Origin: VRUE01 sp963725085
Lineage (GTDB): Bacteria; Actinomycetota; Thermoleophilia; Solirubrobacterales; 70-9
Assembly: GCA_963725085.1 (NCBI GenBank)
Contig: CAVRXM010000001.1
Location: 1,116,001 to 1,180,000, forward strand
Direction of reading: 5' to 3'
DNA length: 64,000 bases
The notes beneath the pieces are model-generated. The model did not search any database, was not told where the DNA came from, and saw only the letters and a program-made list of their open reading frames with translations. Of this stretch, positions 20,450 through 30,451 are shown piece after piece. The translations under genes and the position numbers were made by a program. The first letter of the stretch is position 1. Each line of letters starts with the position of its first letter.

Positions 20450-22835
20450 ATGACGAACGCCAGAACGGTCCGCACGCAGCTGCTCTTGGCTTTGACGCTG
20501 GCTGCCCTGTGCATCCCTGGGACGGCCTTCGCGAAGGGCCGGGTCATCGTCCAATGGGAACCGGGAACTTCTCACGAGGAACGCAGGGCCGTGCGCCGTC
20601 GCGCCGACGTCCGCTTCGAGGCCGACCTCGGCAACCGCAGCTTCCAGCTGGTCGAAACGGCCCCGGGAGAGACGACTACCACCGTCGCCCACGAGCTCGC
20701 ATCAGAGCCCGACGTGGTCCTCGCCGAACCCGACAGCGTCAACGACACGGCCTCGATCCCCGACGACCCACTCTTCGGACAGCTCTGGGGACTGCTGAAT
20801 ACGGGGGCGGGCGTTCACTGGCAGACAGCTACCCCCGGAGCTGACGTCAACGCGTCGGGCGCCTGGCTGCGCACCGCCGGAGACCCTTCGGTCGTTGTCG
20901 CGGACCTTGACAGCGGCTACCGGTTCGAACACCCGGACCTGGCGCCCGTGACTTGGACGAACCCCGGTGAGATCCCCGGGAACGGCATCGACGACGACCA
21001 CGATGGCATCGTCGACGACGTCCACGGGGCCGACTTCATCGGTTCCAACGGCCAGGTCCCCAGCATCGACGGGGACCCGACCGACGACGACCTGATCACC
21101 GGCGGCCATGGCGTCCACACCGCCGGCACGATCGGCGCCGCAGGCAACAACGGCATCGGCGTCACCGGCGTCGCCCAAAACGTGAGGCTGATGCCGCTCC
21201 GCGTCTGCTCGCGGTTCCCGGGCAGCGAAGACAACCGCTGTCTAGCCTCTGCCGAGGTCGCCGCCGTCAACTACGCCGCCGCCAAGGGCGTCCGCATCGT
21301 AAACATGTCGTTCAGCGGCACCGGCGCGAGCCAGGCCCTGGTCAACGCGATGGCAGCCGCCACCCAGCACGCTGTTCGTCACCGCGGCAGGCAACGACCG
21401 CAACGACAACGACAGCGGCCTCGCCCCGACGATCGGCGAACCGAACCGCGGGGCCCACTATCCCTGCGATTTCACGCCTCAGAGCCAGGCCTCTCCGCCC
21501 GTCCCCGCCGCGATCGACAACGTCATCTGCGTGGCGGCCACCGACCAGAACGATACCCTGGCCCCCTTCTCGGATTGGGGCAGGGAATCGGTCGACCTCG
21601 GCGCGCCTGGAACCGACATCCTCAGCACTTACCCGTTCCCCGCCTGGTTCGAAGACGGCTTCGGGCCCAGCTTCGCGTCGAGCTGGGCCGCGACCGGCCC
21701 GAGCGGAGGCTTCGAACTGATGAACGAAGCGCCGTTCGCCTCCTACGGCATCACCGACAGGATCGGCCCACCGTCGCCCAATACGACCCGCGAGAGCACC
21801 TCACCCACGTTCTCGATCCCGCCCAACGCCGGCTGCAAGTTCAACCAGTACGGTCGGGTAGATCTGTCCTCAGGTGACTCCTACCAGGTCGAATTTTTGT
21901 TCGACGGCGCCCCCCTCGAAACGATAAAACCGACCTATACGGTTGAACCCGGCTTCGAACACCGGTCGTTCGTCCTCTCGAGCGCATTCGAAATGGGCGG
22001 GCATTTCCAGTTCCGCCTTCGCTTCACCGCAGGGGAATCCCCCCTGCCCTCAAGCGGCGTCCTGCTCGACGAAGTGTCCGTGACCTGCGCCGAGCCGCTG
22101 GGCCAGAGCTCGGGCTACGGCTTCCTCGAGGGGACCTCGAGTGCGGCGGCCTACGTCAGCGGTGCCGCGGCGCTGCTCCTCTCGATGCAGCCCTCCGCAT
22201 CGGTGACTCAAGTTCGCGAAGCCCTCCTCAAAAGCGTCGACCGCAACCACGAACTCGACCAAAGGACGACGACCGGTGGTCGTCTCAACATCTCGCAGGC
22301 AGTGGACGTCTTCGACCACATGGCGCCCACCGCTCCGTCGCTCAGCGGCACGACCCCGCCCTCACGTTCCAACTACAACCACCCGCGGATTCTGGGAAGC
22401 GCGGAGGAATTCTCGACCGTCCAGATCTTCGACACGGCGTCGTGCTCGGGACAGGCGGCCGGCGTGGGCTCCGCCGCCGAATTGTCCTCGTCCGGCATCG
22501 AGATGACAGTTTCCGACGACTCCACGAGCCACTTCTCGGCGAGGGCTATCGACACCGCCGGCAACGTCTCCGCCTGCTCGAACTCGGTCGAATACGTCGA
22601 GCGGACCCACGTGTGCCGGGTCCCCAGGCTGCGCGGCAGGCCATTCCGCCGGGCCAAGAGGGCCCTCAAGGACGCGGACTGCAAACTGGGAAAGGTGCGG
22701 CGGCCGAAGCGGAAGAAGACCGCCGGGAGCCGGCTCGTCGTCGGCTCGACGAAGCCCCGGGTCGGCTCGCACCCGCCGGACGACACCGTCGCCCTGCGCC
22801 TTGTCTGGAAGCGGGCGACCCACCGCCGGCATTGA
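20450..22835 (+). CDS. Secreted subtilisin-like serine protease with C-terminal PASTA domain (one frame break)
   Basis: An S8 peptidase with signal peptide (LLLALTLAALCIPGTAFA), an I9-like prodomain, and the catalytic triad: Asp154 in ADLDSG, His220 in GGHGVHTAGT, the oxyanion Asn in FVTAAGND and Ser in EGTSSAAAYVSG. An insertion of about 150 residues resembling a beta-sandwich lies between Asn and Ser. The C-terminus has VPRLRGRPFRRAKRALKDA and VGSTKPRVGS, the PASTA pattern that in other proteins binds peptidoglycan, then a basic tail. The frame changes near 21371, where removal of one base joins ATQ to TLFVTAAGND. Probably a cell-wall-associated protease, possibly processing the neighbouring surface proteins (inference). 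Confidence 0.82.
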
Positions 22836-22868
22836 CCTCCCTGCCCCTAACCGCAGCGAGAGCCTCGA

Positions 22869-22955
22869 GTCAAGGAAGACGGCGAGTGGAGGGCGGCGAC
22901 GCTGATCAGCTCGGTGCTGGCCCCGTCGGCGGCGACCCTGAACGGCACCGAATAG
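22869..22955 (+). pseudogene. Fragment: C-terminus of a paralogue of the upstream lipoprotein
   Basis: The 28 codons before the TAG at 22953-22955 read KEDGEWRAATLISSVLAPSA..., closely matching the last residues of the lipoprotein at 19756-20431 (KDGGGWRVGSITSSVLAPSA...). There is no start codon or signal peptide upstream; the subtilase stop is only 33 bases before it. It is best explained as the remaining 3' end of a second lipoprotein copy, lost by deletion or by an assembly join. Confidence 0.55.
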
Positions 22956-22964
22956 GAGCGGCAA

Positions 22965-23037
22965 AGCCGACGCCCGGACTTGAACCGGGGACCCCTTCAT
23001 TACGAGTGAAGTGCTCTACCAACTGAGCTACGCCGGC
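22965..23037 (-). tRNA. tRNA-Thr (anticodon CGT)
   Basis: Read on the minus strand the cloverleaf closes fully: acceptor GCCGGCG with CGTCGGC (one G-T pair), D-arm GCTC/GAGC, anticodon stem CTTCA/TGAAG with loop CTCGTAA, and T-arm around GGTTCAAGTCC. The anticodon CGT decodes ACG (Thr). No CCA is encoded. Confidence 0.95.
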
Positions 23038-23094
23038 GGGATTGCACATTCTAGGAGCGATCGGGCCGCGGTTCCGTCGCGGCCGGACGCGAGC

Positions 23095-23724
23095 ATGCGG
23101 GGTGTGAGCCGCACGCGTCAGCCGATGCGCAGGGAGGACAACGAGATCGAGTTCTCGCGGATCGTCGCCTTCAGCGACGGGGTCTTCGCAATCGCGATCA
23201 CCCTCTTGGTGCTGAACCTCGGCGTCGAATCGGGCCTGCCGGGCGACCGGCTCTGGGACGCGATCTGGGACCAGCGCGAACAATTCCTCGCGTTCGCGAT
23301 CAGCTTCGCGGTGATCGGGCGCTTCTGGGTCCTCCATCACCACTTCTTCGGCGACGTGAGGGCGTTCGACGGGCGCCTGATCAGTCTCAACATCTTCTAT
23401 CTCGGCTGGATCGTGCTGATCCCATTCAGCAGCGAGCTGCTCGGCGAGTACGGAGGCGAGGCGGCGGCCGTCGTCGTCTACGCGGTCAACCTCGCCGGTT
23501 GCGTTCTCGTCGGGTTCCGGATGAACGCCTACGCGCACGGCGCCGGGCTGACGACGATCGACGACGCCACCCACCGCGAGAACCGGATCCGCGCCGGCTA
23601 CATCTCGGGTGTCTTCCTGCTCGCGATCCCGCTCGCGTTCGTGGCGCCGAGCTACGCGCCGCTCCTCTGGCTGGCGCTCTTCTTCGACCCGTCGTCGCGG
23701 CTGGTCGCCCGCTCCTCGGGCTAG
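23095..23724 (+). CDS. TMEM175-family potassium channel-like protein (DUF1211)
   Basis: A 209-residue membrane protein with the TMEM175 signature FSRIVAFSDGVFAIAITLLV in the first helix and further hydrophobic segments at about residues 60-80, 95-115, 125-145 and 170-195. The first-helix FSDG motif forms the selectivity filter in bacterial TMEM175 potassium channels. Starts at ATG 23095 and ATG 23125 are both possible; the second begins just before the conserved helix. The frame is intact. Its stop interlocks with that of the convergent lipoprotein gene in CTAG. Confidence 0.8.
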   Translation: MRGVSRTRQPMRREDNEIEFSRIVAFSDGVFAIAITLLVLNLGVESGLPGDRLWDAIWDQREQFLAFAISFAVIGRFWVLHHHFFGDVRAFDGRLISLNIFYLGWIVLIPFSSELLGEYGGEAAAVVVYAVNLAGCVLVGFRMNAYAHGAGLTTIDDATHRENRIRAGYISGVFLLAIPLAFVAPSYAPLLWLALFFDPSSRLVARSSG

Positions 23725-24122
23725 CCGCGTTCGACGATGAAGGCGATCGATTGCGCCGGCCGGGCGCAGGTGACCGCCAGCCCGCGGCCCGCGGTCGTGG
23801 TCAGGCACCGGAACCCTTCGACTGAGCATGCCGACCTCGACTGACCGGCGGCCGGCCGGCACTTGGGGTTCGAGTGCCAGACGGCGGCGATGCTCGCGCC
23901 CTTTGCGCAGGCGACGTTGGTCACCCGCAGCAGCAGGGTTTCCCGGCCCGCGTTGCGGCAGGCGCGCGAGGTCACCCCGGTCGGGGCTTCGGGCGCCGTG
24001 CTCGTGCCCGCCGGGGCCGTTTCGGCTCCGGACGTCGTTTCGCTCGATCCCCCTGAGCCGCACCCCGCGACAAGCAGGACGGCGAGGAGCGCCAGCGGCA
24101 GAATTCGGGCGATCGGTCTCAT
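23721..24122 (-). CDS. Small lipoprotein of unknown function
   Basis: A 133-residue protein with a lipoprotein signal (LPLALLAVLLVAGCGSGG, lipidated Cys about residue 21), a Ser/Thr/Pro linker and a domain with five Cys residues (SRACRN, TNVACAK, NPKCRP, SACSVEGFRC). Its start overlaps the stop of the upstream uracil-DNA glycosylase gene by four bases (ATGA), so the two are translated together. The family is not recognised. Confidence 0.6.
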   Translation of the reverse strand: MRPIARILPLALLAVLLVAGCGSGGSSETTSGAETAPAGTSTAPEAPTGVTSRACRNAGRETLLLRVTNVACAKGASIAAVWHSNPKCRPAAGQSRSACSVEGFRCLTTTAGRGLAVTCARPAQSIAFIVERG

Positions 24123-24815
24123 TCGGAGCCGACCAACTTACCGGCGCGAGCGAAGACGGCGTCGAGCATCGGCTCGGTCAGCTTCCCGGTGAACGTGTTC
24201 TGCTGGCTCGGGTGGTAGCAGCCGAGGAGGGACCAGTCGGCGACCAGCGCCTCCGCCGCGTGGCCGAAACGGGGCTTCGGCCGCGGGACCTCGGCGCCCA
24301 GCTCGCGCAGCGCCCGCAGCGCCCCGTCCCAGGCGAAGGAGCCGAGCGCGACAATCGTCCGGCATTGATCGAGCAGCTCGAGCTCACGCGCGAGGTAGGG
24401 CAGGCAGTTGTCCCGCTCGGCCGGGGTCGGGCGATTGGCGGGCGGCGCGCAGCGGACGACGGCTGCGATGTAGGCGCCGTCCAGGCGCAGGCCGTCGTCG
24501 CGCTCCACCGACGTCGGCTGGTTTGCGTATCCGGCCCGGTGAAGAGCCGCGTAGAGCCAGTCTCCCGAGCGATCGCCGGTGAACATCCGGCCGGTTCGGT
24601 TGGCGCCGTGAGCGGCAGGGGCAAGGCCGACGATCGCTAGGCGCGCCCGCGGGGTCACCGAAGCCTGCCACCGGCCTCGCCCAGTAGCTCTGGCCGCGGT
24701 ACCGGCGCGGCGGGTTGGAAGCCGCCTCCTCGCGCCAGGCGACGAGGCGCGGGCACCGCCGGCAAGCGTGGATTTCCGCCGCCAGCTCCGCCAGCTCTCC
24801 TTGCCGAACTTGCAT
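24119..24815 (-). CDS. udgB: Type 5 uracil-DNA glycosylase (UdgB-like, one frame break)
   Basis: Removes uracil and some other deaminated bases from DNA. The family hallmark is plain in VGLAPAAHGANRTGRMFTGD and in YHPSQQNTF near the C-terminus. Iron-sulfur cysteines are seen in HACRRCPRL (N-terminal) and in RCAPP...DNC. The N-terminal 53 residues (from ATG 24815, MQVRQGELAELA) are in another frame. Removing one base from the four-base run at 24651-24654 joins GFGDP to RARLAIVG and gives about 231 residues, normal for the family. The downstream lipoprotein is translationally coupled. Confidence 0.85.
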
Positions 24816-24846
24816 CCGCCGTCGGCAGCTTAGGCTTTGCGACCCC

Positions 24847-25414
24847 ATGGCCCGCGTCGCCATCGCCATCCTTCTGATCGCGCTGTTCGCGGCGGGCTGC
24901 GGCAAGCCGGGGCACGGCGCGGAAACCGACTCAGAGAAGGGGTCGGACGCCGAAATCCTCAACGCCGCGCTCGGCGAGGAGCTGACGGCGCTCGAGGCCT
25001 ACACCGAAGGGATGCCGGAGATCGATCCGAGGTTCGCTCCCGCCGCCCGCCGCCTGCGCGCCCAGGAGCAGGAATACGTGAGCGCGATCGCAAAGGCCAT
25101 CCGCGGCCTCGGCGGCGAAGGCGACCGCCACCGCGTCCGAACTCGACCTCGATGAACTTCACAACCAGGGCGACGTGCTGACACTGGCCTACGAACTCGA
25201 GAGCGCCGCGCTCGCGTCCGACATCGAAGCGGCGCCGCGGCTGTTCTCCGACGCGCCGCAGACGCTCGCCGCCTCGCTCGCCGCCGGCCACTCCCAGCAC
25301 CTGGTGATCCTCCGGCAGGGGCTCGGCGCGTCGGTCGGCGAGGCTTTCCCGAAAGCCTTCGACGGAGGCGAAGTTCCGGCTCCCGGTGGCGAAACGCCGC
25401 CCGGTGAAGGATGA
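24847..25414 (+). CDS. Ferritin-like domain lipoprotein (one frame break)
   Basis: ATG 24847 starts a lipoprotein signal (VAIAILLIALFAAGCG). The mature part is alpha-helical and has EELTALEAYTEG and RLRAQEQEYVSAI, then in the next frame YELESAALASDIEAAP and AAGHSQHLVILRQGLG. This resembles the ferritin-like four-helix lipoproteins of Actinobacteria. The break is at about 25126, where one extra C separates GEGD from ATASELDLDELHNQGD. The 3' end overlaps the next start (GTG 25386) by 29 bases. Metal binding is plausible from Glu/His positions but not shown. Confidence 0.55.
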
Positions 25415-27615
25415 TCCCGCCGTGACCGGGCCCCTCTACGCGATCGGGCGATTCTGCTCTCGCCACCACTGGCCGACGATCGCCGTCTGGTTCGTTCTCG
25501 CGATCGCCCTCGTCGTCATCGGCCAGCAGTCCGAAAGCAGGACAAACGAAAACCTGACCCTGCCCGGAACCGATTCGACCGCGGCGACCGAACTGCTCGA
25601 AGACAACCTGCCCCAGCAGGCCTACGGCAACAACCCGCTGGTGATCAAGTCGACCGAAGGGAAGCTGACCGAGCCCGCCAACAGCACCGCGGTCGAGCAG
25701 ACCGTGAAGCGGCTGGAAGGGATGCACGACGTCATCTCGGCGATCGATCCGCTGAGCCCGCAGGGCGCCCCGTTCCTCAGCAAGGACAAACGGATCGGAT
25801 ACATCCCGGTTGTCCTCAGAGTCGGTCCCGGCGAACTGACCGCCGCCCAGGCCGAAGGCGTCCTCGATGCCGGCGAGCCCGCCGAAGCGGCCGGACTCGA
25901 CGTCTCGGTCGGCGGCTACGTCGGCCAGCAGCTCTCGAAACCGTCGACCGAGGTCAGCGAGGCGATCGGGCTGACGGCGGCGGTGATCATCCTCCTGCTC
26001 GCCTTCGGCACCGCGACGGCGATGATGCTGCCGATCGTCTCCGCCGTGATCGGCCTCGCCTGCGCGCTCTCGATCATGCGGATGCTCGAGAGCGTCATTC
26101 AGATGCCCAGCGTCGCAGCGACCCTGGCGACGATGATCGGGCTCGGTGTCGGGATCGACTACGCGCTCTTCATCGTCACCCGCCACAAACTCCAGCTGCG
26201 CGACGGGATGGAGCTCCGCGAGTCGATCGCACGGGCGACGGCGACGGCCGGCGGGGCGGTGGTCTTCGCCGGCTTCACGGTGGTGATCGCGCTCTGCTCG
26301 CTCGCGTTCGCCGGCATCCCGTTGGTCAGCACCCTCGGGTTCACGGCGGCGATCGCGGTCCTCACCGCGGTGGCGGCGGCGACCACACTGCTGCCGGCGA
26401 TGCTGGGCGCGCTCGGCCCTCGGATCAACTCGCTGCGGGTCAGCTTCGGGCGGACTCACCCCGACGACCGCAAACCGCATGGCTGGCGGCGCTGGGCAGA
26501 ACGGGTCTCGGAGCGGCCCTGGCCGGCGGCGATCGCCGCGACCACGGTCCTGCTCGTCCTCGCGATCCCGCTCCTCAGTCTCAACCTCGGCCAGAACGAC
26601 ATCAGCGCCCTGCCGAAGGAAACGACCTCCCGCCAGGCCTACGAACACCTGACGGAGGGCTTCGGCCCCGGCTACTACGGCCCGCTTCTGATCGCCTCCG
26701 AATTCAGCTCTCCCGCCGGAAGCCAAGCAGCTCACGCCGGCCCTGCAGAAAGCGGTCGACGGGACCGGTGACATCGCCGCCGTCAGCGAAGCGAGCTTCG
26801 ACAAGCAGGGGACCGTCTCGGTCTTCTCGGCGATATCCAAATCGGCGCCGTGGAAGGACGACACCGTCGACCTGGTCGGCGAACTGCGCTCGACGACGAT
26901 CCCCGACGCGCTGGCCGGCAGCCAGGCCAAGTCCTTCGTCGGCGGGCAGACCGCCGGATTCATCGACCTCGCGAGCCAGATCTCGGACAAGCTGCCGCTG
27001 ATGATCGCGATCGTCGTCGCGCTCAGCTTCATCGTCCTGCTGATCGCCTTCCGGTCGCTGCTGGTGCCTGCCAAGGCGGCTGTCATGAACCTGCTCTCGG
27101 TCGCCGCCTCCTACGGGGTCCTGACCGCGGTCTTCCAGTGGGGGTGGCTCCACTCGTTGATCGGCCTCGACCACTCGATACCGATCGTCAGCTTCGTGCC
27201 GCTGTTGATGTTCGCAATCCTCTTCGGCCTCTCGATGGACTACGAGGTATTTCTGCTGACCCAGATGCGGGAGCACTACAAGGCGAGTGGTGACGCGAAG
27301 CAGGCGGTGGTCGAAGGGCTTGCCAACACCGGCCGGGTGATCACCTCGGCGGCGGCGATCATGGTCTGCGTCTTCACCAGCTTCGTCCTCAACGGCAACC
27401 CGCTGGTGAAGGAGTTCGGGGTCGGCCTCGCGGTCGCGATCGCGATCGACGCGACGATCGTGCGTTGCCTGCTCGTCCCGGCGGTGATGGTGCTGATGGG
27501 CCGGCGGGCCTGGTGGCTGCCCGCCTGGATGGACCGGCTGATCCCCCATGTCAGCATCGAGGGGGAGGAATACTTCGCTGAGCGCGAAGCCGCCGAGGCC
27601 GCGCCGGCCGACTGA
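25386..27615 (+). CDS. MMPL/RND-family membrane transporter (one frame break)
   Basis: A roughly 740-residue MMPL transporter: helix at residues about 22-42, a first extracytoplasmic loop, five helices ending with GLGVGIDYALFIVTRH, a second extracytoplasmic domain, and a second helix bundle containing LFGLSMDYEVFLLTQMREHY. GIDYALF and SMDYEVF carry the paired Asp-Tyr motifs used for proton coupling in this family. The frame changes near 26718, where removing one G joins SSPA to EAKQLTPALQKAVDG. Start candidates are GTG 25386 and GTG 25422. The substrate is unknown; actinobacterial relatives export lipids. pgsA follows after 10 bases. Confidence 0.82.
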
Positions 27616-27625
27616 CCCCTGACCG

Positions 27626-28180
27626 ATGTTCCCGCTCAACCTTCCCAACGCGCTGACCCTGCTGCGGATCCTCGCCGTGCCGGTGGTGGTGGTCGCGCTT
27701 CTCGGCGAGACGCCGAACGGCGACGCCCTCGCCGCGGGCGTCTTCGCCCTCGCCGCCCTGACCGACGGGCTCGACGGCTACTTCGCCCGCTCGCGCGACG
27801 CGGTCACGACCTTCGGCAAGCTGATGGACCCGATCGCCGACAAGCTCCTGATCGCCGCGGCGCTCGTCTCCCTGGTCTCGCTCGACCGGCTCGCCGCCTG
27901 GGTCGCGATGGTGATCATCGCCCGCGAGTTCGCGGTGACGGTTATGCGCGCGATCGCGGTCGAGCGCGGCATCGTCATCTCCGCAAGCTGGCTCGGCAAG
28001 GTCAAGACCGTGCTCCAGATCGCCGCCGTCTTCGCCCTGATCGCCGCCAATCCGGCGCCGGCCTGGGTCGACGCACTCGTCTATCTCGCGGTCGCCGCGA
28101 CTTTGATCAGCGGCGCCGACTACTTCTTCGACCTCCGCCGGCGGCTCAGGTCGCCGGCGCCTCCAGCCACTCGCGCCTAG
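27626..28180 (+). CDS. pgsA: CDP-diacylglycerol--glycerol-3-phosphate 3-phosphatidyltransferase
   Basis: Catalyses the committed step to phosphatidylglycerol in the membrane. The 184-residue protein has the CDP-alcohol phosphotransferase motif DGLDGYFARSRDAVTTFGKL continuing into MDPIADK, and about five hydrophobic helices. The start MFPLNLPNALTLLRI is typical. It lies 10 bases downstream of the MMPL gene. Its last 35 bases overlap the 3' end of the convergent folE2 gene. The frame is intact. A cardiolipin-synthase-type CDP-alcohol transferase cannot be fully excluded, but length and context fit PgsA. Confidence 0.88.
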   Translation: MFPLNLPNALTLLRILAVPVVVVALLGETPNGDALAAGVFALAALTDGLDGYFARSRDAVTTFGKLMDPIADKLLIAAALVSLVSLDRLAAWVAMVIIAREFAVTVMRAIAVERGIVISASWLGKVKTVLQIAAVFALIAANPAPAWVDALVYLAVAATLISGADYFFDLRRRLRSPAPPATRA

Positions 28181-29150
28181 TCAGGTGGCGGCGCTGGTGC
28201 TCGCCGCCCTCCAGCTCGCTGCGGAGGTCGTCCAGCTTGCCGTAGCGCTCGGCGACGACGTTGTGGCGGTGGATCGTCTCGAGGTTCTCCTGGCGCGCCA
28301 TCACGAAGGCCTCGCCGGGCAGGTCTGGGTAGCCCTCGACGACCTGGCGCAGCATCTCCCGGACGCAGTCCTCGACGAAGCGCGGGTTGGCGTGGGCCTT
28401 CTCGACCACAGATAGCTCGTCGGGGCGCTTCATCAGCTCGTAGATCTCCGAGCTCATCGAGGTCTCGACGATCCGCAGTAGCTCCGGGGCGTCGATCCAG
28501 CTCGGCCCGCCCTCCGGGCAGCCGATGTGGAGGGTGCCGATCCCGCGCTGGTTGTGGGTCGCGATCGGCACCGCCTCGATCGCGGCCTCGATCTGCTCGG
28601 CGTCGAAGCCGCTCTCGGCAAGTCTTTCGCGGGCGACGCCGGCGACCATCTCCTGCGCGCACGGGCAGGCGGTCATGCCCTGCGCCTGGACTCCGGTCAG
28701 CGTCCGCGAGCCCCGCAGCGACGCCACCGCGGTCCCGAACAGCGAGTAGATCTCCTGGGTCTGGATCCCGCTCTCCGGCGTGGTCACCGTCTGCGGGTAG
28801 CGCGCCGTGACCGACACCTCGGCCCGCAGCCCGCCCTGGCGCTCGCGCACGTTATGGGCGATGTGGGCTGCGAGGACCTCGGCGCGGAAGGCCTCGCCGA
28901 GCACGACCTCGTCGATCGCCTCGGCGACGATTTCCTCGAACCGGGACATATGGACGCCGGCCTGGCGCGGGTTGAGGTCGACGAAGCACTCGAAGTCGGC
29001 GTGGTAGAGATTCTCGGCGCCGTCGGTCTGGACCCGGATCACCTTCTCGACGCCGGTGACGCCGACCCGCGAGAGGCTGACCATCGTCTCCGGGGTCCCG
29101 GCCTGGACGTCGGTGGCGCTCGCGGAAACCGTGCTCGGTTGGCTCGCCAT
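28146..29150 (-). CDS. folE2: GTP cyclohydrolase FolE2 (type IB)
   Basis: Converts GTP to 7,8-dihydroneopterin triphosphate, the first step of folate (and related pterin) synthesis. The family is clear from GVHMSRFEE, LYHADFECFVDL, GMTACPCAQEM (the metal-binding Cys), ATHNQRG and HANPRFVEDC. Length (about 334 residues) is close to the MptA/FolE2 family. ATG 29150 gives MASQPSTVSAS; a TTG at 29159 is also in frame. A pterin-4a-carbinolamine dehydratase gene lies elsewhere in the window at 51032, but the two need not be linked. The frame is intact. Confidence 0.9.
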   Translation of the reverse strand: MASQPSTVSASATDVQAGTPETMVSLSRVGVTGVEKVIRVQTDGAENLYHADFECFVDLNPRQAGVHMSRFEEIVAEAIDEVVLGEAFRAEVLAAHIAHNVRERQGGLRAEVSVTARYPQTVTTPESGIQTQEIYSLFGTAVASLRGSRTLTGVQAQGMTACPCAQEMVAGVARERLAESGFDAEQIEAAIEAVPIATHNQRGIGTLHIGCPEGGPSWIDAPELLRIVETSMSSEIYELMKRPDELSVVEKAHANPRFVEDCVREMLRQVVEGYPDLPGEAFVMARQENLETIHRHNVVAERYGKLDDLRSELEGGEHQRRHLTRREWLEAPAT

Positions 29151-29282
29151 CGCAATCAAGGTTAGAGGGCGGGGGGCATCGGCAGGTCGAGACTATCTCC
29201 CTATACTTCGGCCTGGCCGGAGCGTTGGGGCCGGCACCCCGGAGGGGGGAGAGGTTGCACCGGAGGCAGTGAGATCGAGCCG

Positions 29283-30408
29283 TTGGAGACTGTCCCAGAG
29301 GGACTGGATCAGGATTCGGGTGCCCAGCCGTTCGCAGACCAGGAGGAGCTGCGGGGCCTGATCGTCGCTCGGCCGGGAACGGGGATATCTCACCTTCGAG
29401 CAGATCGCCGCGACCCTCGAGGAGGTCGAGGTGACCAAGGAGCAGGTCAGCGGCCTCCACGCCCACCTCGTCGAGAACGGCGTCGAGGTGATCTCCGAAG
29501 ACGGCGTCAGCGCCTACAAAGAGCAGCGCGAAGAGGCGGCGAACGGGCAGCCGAAGAAACCGGAGCTCGACCTGACGATCGAACCGAGCCTCGACTCGCT
29601 GCGGCTCTATCTGCGCTCGATCGGGAAAGTCGACCTGCTGACCGCGGCGCAGGAGGTCGAGCTGGCGAAGCGGATCGAGCGCGGCGACATGCTCGCCAAG
29701 CGGCAGATGGTCGAGGCCAACCTGCGCCTCGTCGTCTCGATCGCGAAAGGCTACCTCGGCCGCGGGCTGAGCTTCCTCGACCTGATCCAGGAGGGCTCGC
29801 TGGGGCTGATCCGCGCGGTCGAGAAGTTCGACTATCGCCGCGGCTACAAGTTCTCCACCTACGCGACCTGGTGGATCCGCCAGGCGGTGACGCGGGCGAT
29901 CGCCGACAAGGCGCGGACGATCAGGATCCCCGTCCACATGGTCGAGAAGCTGAACCGCGTCGCCCACGTCGAGCGCCAGCTCGTCCAGCGGCTCGGGCGC
30001 GAGCCGGAGGCGGCCGAGATCGCCGCCGAGCTGCGCTGGCCGATCGGCGACGTGCGCGAGATCCTGCGGGTCGCCCAGCTGCCGGTCTCGCTCGAGAAAC
30101 CGGTCGGCGACGAGGACGAGTCGGAGCTCGGCGACTTCGTCGCCGACGAAGCGGTCGCCGAGCCGTTCGAGGAGGCCAGCGAACACCTCCAGAAGGAGGG
30201 GGTGCGGAAGGCGCTCGACGCGCTGCCCGAGCGCGAGCGCCAGGTGATCGAGCTCCGCTACGGGCTCTCGGGGCTCGAACCGCTGACCCTCGAGGAGGTC
30301 GGCCGGACCTTCGGCGTCACCCGCGAGCGGGTGCGCCAGATCGAGAACAGCACCCTGAAAAAGCTGCAGCGCCTGCCCGAGGCGCAGATGCTGCGCGAGA
30401 CCGGCTGA
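29283..30408 (+). CDS. rpoD: Primary RNA polymerase sigma factor (sigma-70; one frame break in region 1.1)
   Basis: Sigma regions in order: region 1.1-like GRERGYLTFEQIAATLEEV, 1.2 (SLRLYLRSIGKVDLLTAAQE), 2 (EANLRLVVSIAKGYLGRG, FSTYATWWIRQAVTR), 3 (RVAHVERQLVQRLGREPEA), 4 (RERQVIELRYGLSG, LEEVGRTFGVTRERVRQIE). This is the principal sigma architecture. The first 29 codons from TTG 29283 are in another frame. Removing one base near 29370 (LRGLIVA to GRERGY) links them. The exact start is uncertain: GGAGG at 29262-29266 has no good in-frame start at ideal distance, which suggests another nearby error. Confidence 0.88.
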
Positions 30409-30451
30409 CCACCGCAGGGACCTCTCGGCGCCGCGCCCTCGTATAGGGGGT

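Noticed and set aside
24999..27086. 695-codon minus-strand open frame
   Set aside because: Antisense to the MMPL transporter, whose membrane motifs are unambiguous.
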